Position numbers and translations under genes: made by a program. Positions 59,162 to 59,628 of a stretch of DNA of 59,628 nucleotides are shown one piece after another. Source of the stretch: Pseudomonas sp. MN1F (lineage in GTDB: Bacteria; Pseudomonadota; Gammaproteobacteria; Pseudomonadales; Pseudomonadaceae); the NCBI RefSeq assembly GCF_009391885.1, contig NZ_VZII01000044.1:1-59628 (forward strand). The letters are read 5' to 3'. Numbering within the stretch: the stretch's first letter is position 1; every line of letters starts with the position of its first letter. The notes below the pieces were generated by a model, which ran no database searches, was not told the DNA's origin, and worked only from the letters and a program-made list of their open reading frames with translations.

Positions 59162-59628
59162 TGTTACTCCTAGATCAGTCAGGAGCTGACGCCCATTCCC
59201 TCTCACAGGTTTGGGTGGCAGCTGTACGCGGGGTGAGAGACCGGTGATCTAGGAAACCGGCCAGGACGAGTCCTGCCCGCGCACAGCTACCGCTGAGGTT
59301 GCAGCTAGATCAACACGGGCTCTCACACCCGGTCGCCGAATTTGACGACTCAGGGAAATTAGCCCTGATGCTGATCTTCAACAACAGAGAAACGGCAGCG
59401 CAGTGCGTAGGATAATTCCCAAGCAGGTTGCTCTTGAAGCATTTGGTTTCAGGTTGGGAATTTTCTTACGAGGGAATGCTTGGGGATGTATGGCTGGGGA
59501 TTGGGGGAGGGCCACCATGTGTTCGCCATGAGAAGTTCAGCGCCTAGGGACTGTCAGATTTTTTGTGTGCGGGCCGGTAACGGCCTGCCGTTAGGCAGGC
59601 CCTGATTTTCACCAGGTCGGCCTGATGA
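59162..59628. repeat. Repeat-rich 467-base region upstream of the DUF3077 gene
   Basis: No gene is seen. The words CTAGATCA and CTCTCACA occur at 59170–59177/59200–59207 and again at 59305–59312/59320–59327, with an inverted copy (GTGAGAG, 59233–59239; TGATCTAG, 59245–59252) between. A stem with a CGAG loop lies near 59262–59275. A strong GGCCTGCC/GGCAGGCC hairpin with a GTTA loop is at 59582–59601. Confidence 0.55.

Noticed and set aside
1..59628. CRISPR array, prophage or insertion sequence
   Set aside because: No regular repeat-spacer pattern, no transposase or integrase, and no phage structural genes were seen; the repeats present are REP-type or short local ones.

Overview
The window looks like a chromosomal segment of a Pseudomonas of the putida group. 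Support comes from high-GC coding sequence, gene content and order (a glyA–morA pair, gdhA, a Lon-like protease, fklB, ispB, rplU-rpmA-obg, proB-creA), REP elements of the putida type, and a holD–rimI pair. The stretch from about 14.7 to 38.2 kb matches, from memory, the conserved Pseudomonas block that runs from glyA3/morA to proB/creA in P. aeruginosa. No search was run.

Layout. (1) 1–3.1 kb: the tail of a methyltransferase, a GntP-type permease, and a divergent LDH-like malate dehydrogenase. (2) 3.2–11.9 kb: a same-strand amino-acid cluster with a MetB/γ-lyase-like PLP enzyme, a MmuP-like permease, a LysR regulator, a divergent threonine-synthase homologue, an Lrp regulator, a short homoserine dehydrogenase, an aldehyde dehydrogenase and a RidA-type deaminase. 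This is more likely catabolic than biosynthetic. (3) 12–14.6 kb: a BASS-type transporter and a two-gene module of an Xre/ImmA-like protein and a PIN-domain protein. (4) 14.7–27.6 kb: glyA, morA (cyclic-di-GMP), a small zinc-ribbon protein, ettA, gdhA, a Gre-like protein, a lipoprotein, and an envelope pair (DUF4105, DUF3015). (5) 27.8–38.3 kb: housekeeping genes including the Lon-like protease, yqhA-type protein, fklB, a Fur-box gene, yjdM, ispB, rplU-rpmA, obg and proB-creA. (6) 38.4–44.7 kb: the MksF-MksE-MksB condensin operon, then holD-rimI in the other direction. (7) 44.7–50.2 kb: a NYN nuclease-like singleton, an unknown secreted protein, an M15-type peptidase, a LysR/LysE-type pair, tRNA-Met and an orphan fecR with a Fur-box promoter. 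(8) 50.4–59.6 kb: two MFS exporters, alkA, ada, a large mechanosensitive channel, a DUF3422 membrane protein and a DUF3077 gene with repeat-rich DNA upstream.

The best candidates for something undescribed are the homoserine/γ-substituted amino-acid cluster with its divergent ThrC-like enzyme, the Xre–ImmA/PIN module, the fecR gene that has kept a Fur-type promoter but has no sigma-factor gene beside it, and the alternating repeats at the right end. No prophage, insertion sequence or CRISPR array was seen.
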